Below are positions 13,295 to 13,528 of a stretch of 13,528 nt of DNA, piece after piece. Within the stretch, counting starts at the first letter, position 1. Every line of letters begins with the position of its first letter. The notes beneath the pieces are model-generated. The model saw only the letters and a program-made list of their open reading frames with translations, had not been told where the DNA came from and ran no database searches. Made by a program: the position numbers and the translations under genes. The stretch is from the NCBI GenBank assembly GCA_023424585.1, contig JAFADT010000089.1:1-13528 (forward strand), written 5' to 3'. This DNA is from Pseudomonadota bacterium. GTDB lineage: Bacteria; Myxococcota; Myxococcia; Myxococcales; Myxococcaceae.

Positions 13295-13479
13295 TGTGCG
13301 CCGCGAACCTGGATGGACGGAGCGGCCGCCCGAGGTTCGCGCTCGGAGAAACCCGAGCGGGTCCGCGGGGTTGCGAGGAGGGCGTGGTCCGATTGTCGAG
13401 GATGGACAGTGGGGGCGCGGAGGTTCGCGGAAATGAGCGGACTTTCTTTGGAAACTTCATAGGTTGTGACCAGTAGGGG
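13295..13479 (+). promoter_or_regulatory. CRISPR leader
   Basis: The 185 bp between cas2 and the first repeat carry the promoter for the pre-crRNA and the signals for leader-end integration. GC falls visibly in the last 50 bp (about 13431-13470), which is usual for leaders. The motif AGGTTCGCG occurs at 13333-13341 and 13421-13429, and its reverse complement lies within CCGCGAACCT at 13301-13310. A 7-bp hairpin (CGCTCGG 13340-13346, CCGAGCG 13353-13359) lies between. No IHF consensus or definite promoter box was identified. Confidence 0.7.
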
Positions 13480-13528
13480 GTCGCTCCGCTCTTCGGAGCG
13501 GAGCGTGGGTTGAAACACGGCGCACCTC
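13480..13528 (+). CRISPR. Start of type I-C CRISPR array: one repeat plus partial first spacer
   Basis: A 37-nt repeat runs from 13480 to 13516. It opens with GTCGCTCC and closes with GTGGGTTGAAAC, the usual I-C form apart from G for A before TTGAAAC. The arms 13482-13491 (CGCTCCGCTC) and 13496-13505 pair perfectly for 10 bp and enclose TTCG, a cUUCGg tetraloop. Cutting at the foot of the hairpin after 13505 would leave the 11-nt handle TGGGTTGAAAC typical of I-C. Twelve spacer bases (13517-13528) follow before the window ends, so the number of repeats and the 3' boundary of this repeat cannot be confirmed here. The place directly after cas2 and the leader supports the call. Confidence 0.88.

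Noticed and set aside
13318..13325. 8-bp match CGGAGCGG in the leader to the repeat, as a degenerate repeat
   Set aside because: Such a short GC-rich match is expected by chance, and the TTGAAAC end is missing.
13207..13518. Minus-strand frame of 103 codons starting within the CRISPR repeat
   Set aside because: It runs through the repeat, leader and cas2 antisense and resembles no protein.

Overview
The window is very GC-rich, with strong third-position GC bias, dense gene packing and many 4-bp stop/start overlaps. Together with the gene content this suggests a myxobacterium (Myxococcus/Corallococcus-like delta-proteobacterial lineage). That assignment is inference, because no rRNA or other marker gene is present.

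Region 1 (1-3196): the 3' part of a GAF-HisKA-HATPase sensor histidine kinase (+) converges on a minus-strand pair made of an ExaC/AldB-type aldehyde dehydrogenase and a DUF779 protein. The aldehyde dehydrogenase frame is full length but is interrupted once by an in-frame TGA at codon 186, where related enzymes are remembered to carry Cys or Thr. A 307-bp divergent intergenic region follows. It holds an 11-bp direct repeat with a 21-bp period and a separate 14-bp palindrome.

Region 2 (3197-5537): a tight three-gene plus-strand operon of a PRPP-motif phosphoribosyltransferase, a dienelactone-hydrolase-like alpha/beta hydrolase and a PfkB/ribokinase-family sugar kinase. The first two are separate-gene counterparts of a phosphoribosyltransferase-hydrolase fusion known from other bacteria. 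The metabolic purpose is unknown.

Region 3 (5538-13528): a complete type I-C CRISPR-Cas locus in canonical order, cas3-cas5c-cas8c(-cas11c)-cas7c-cas4-cas1-cas2, then a leader, one repeat and the first 12 nt of a spacer cut by the window edge. Cas5c, Cas8c, Cas7c and internally translated Cas11c would form the Cascade surveillance complex. Cas3 is the recruited nuclease-helicase, and Cas4-Cas1-Cas2 acquire spacers. All cas genes lie on one strand with gaps of 42 bp or less or with overlaps, so they probably form one transcript.

The most notable points are: (a) a hidden cas11c start inside cas8c with a near-perfect Shine-Dalgarno; (b) a Cas5c that appears to lack the Tyr and His of the known processing triad (Leu48 and Phe128 instead) while keeping the Lys; (c) a 37-nt repeat whose hairpin has a perfect 10-bp stem closed by a UUCG tetraloop, longer than usual for I-C; and (d) the TGA inside the aldehyde dehydrogenase. 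The locus itself is a known system; (b) and (c) are the parts that could be new.
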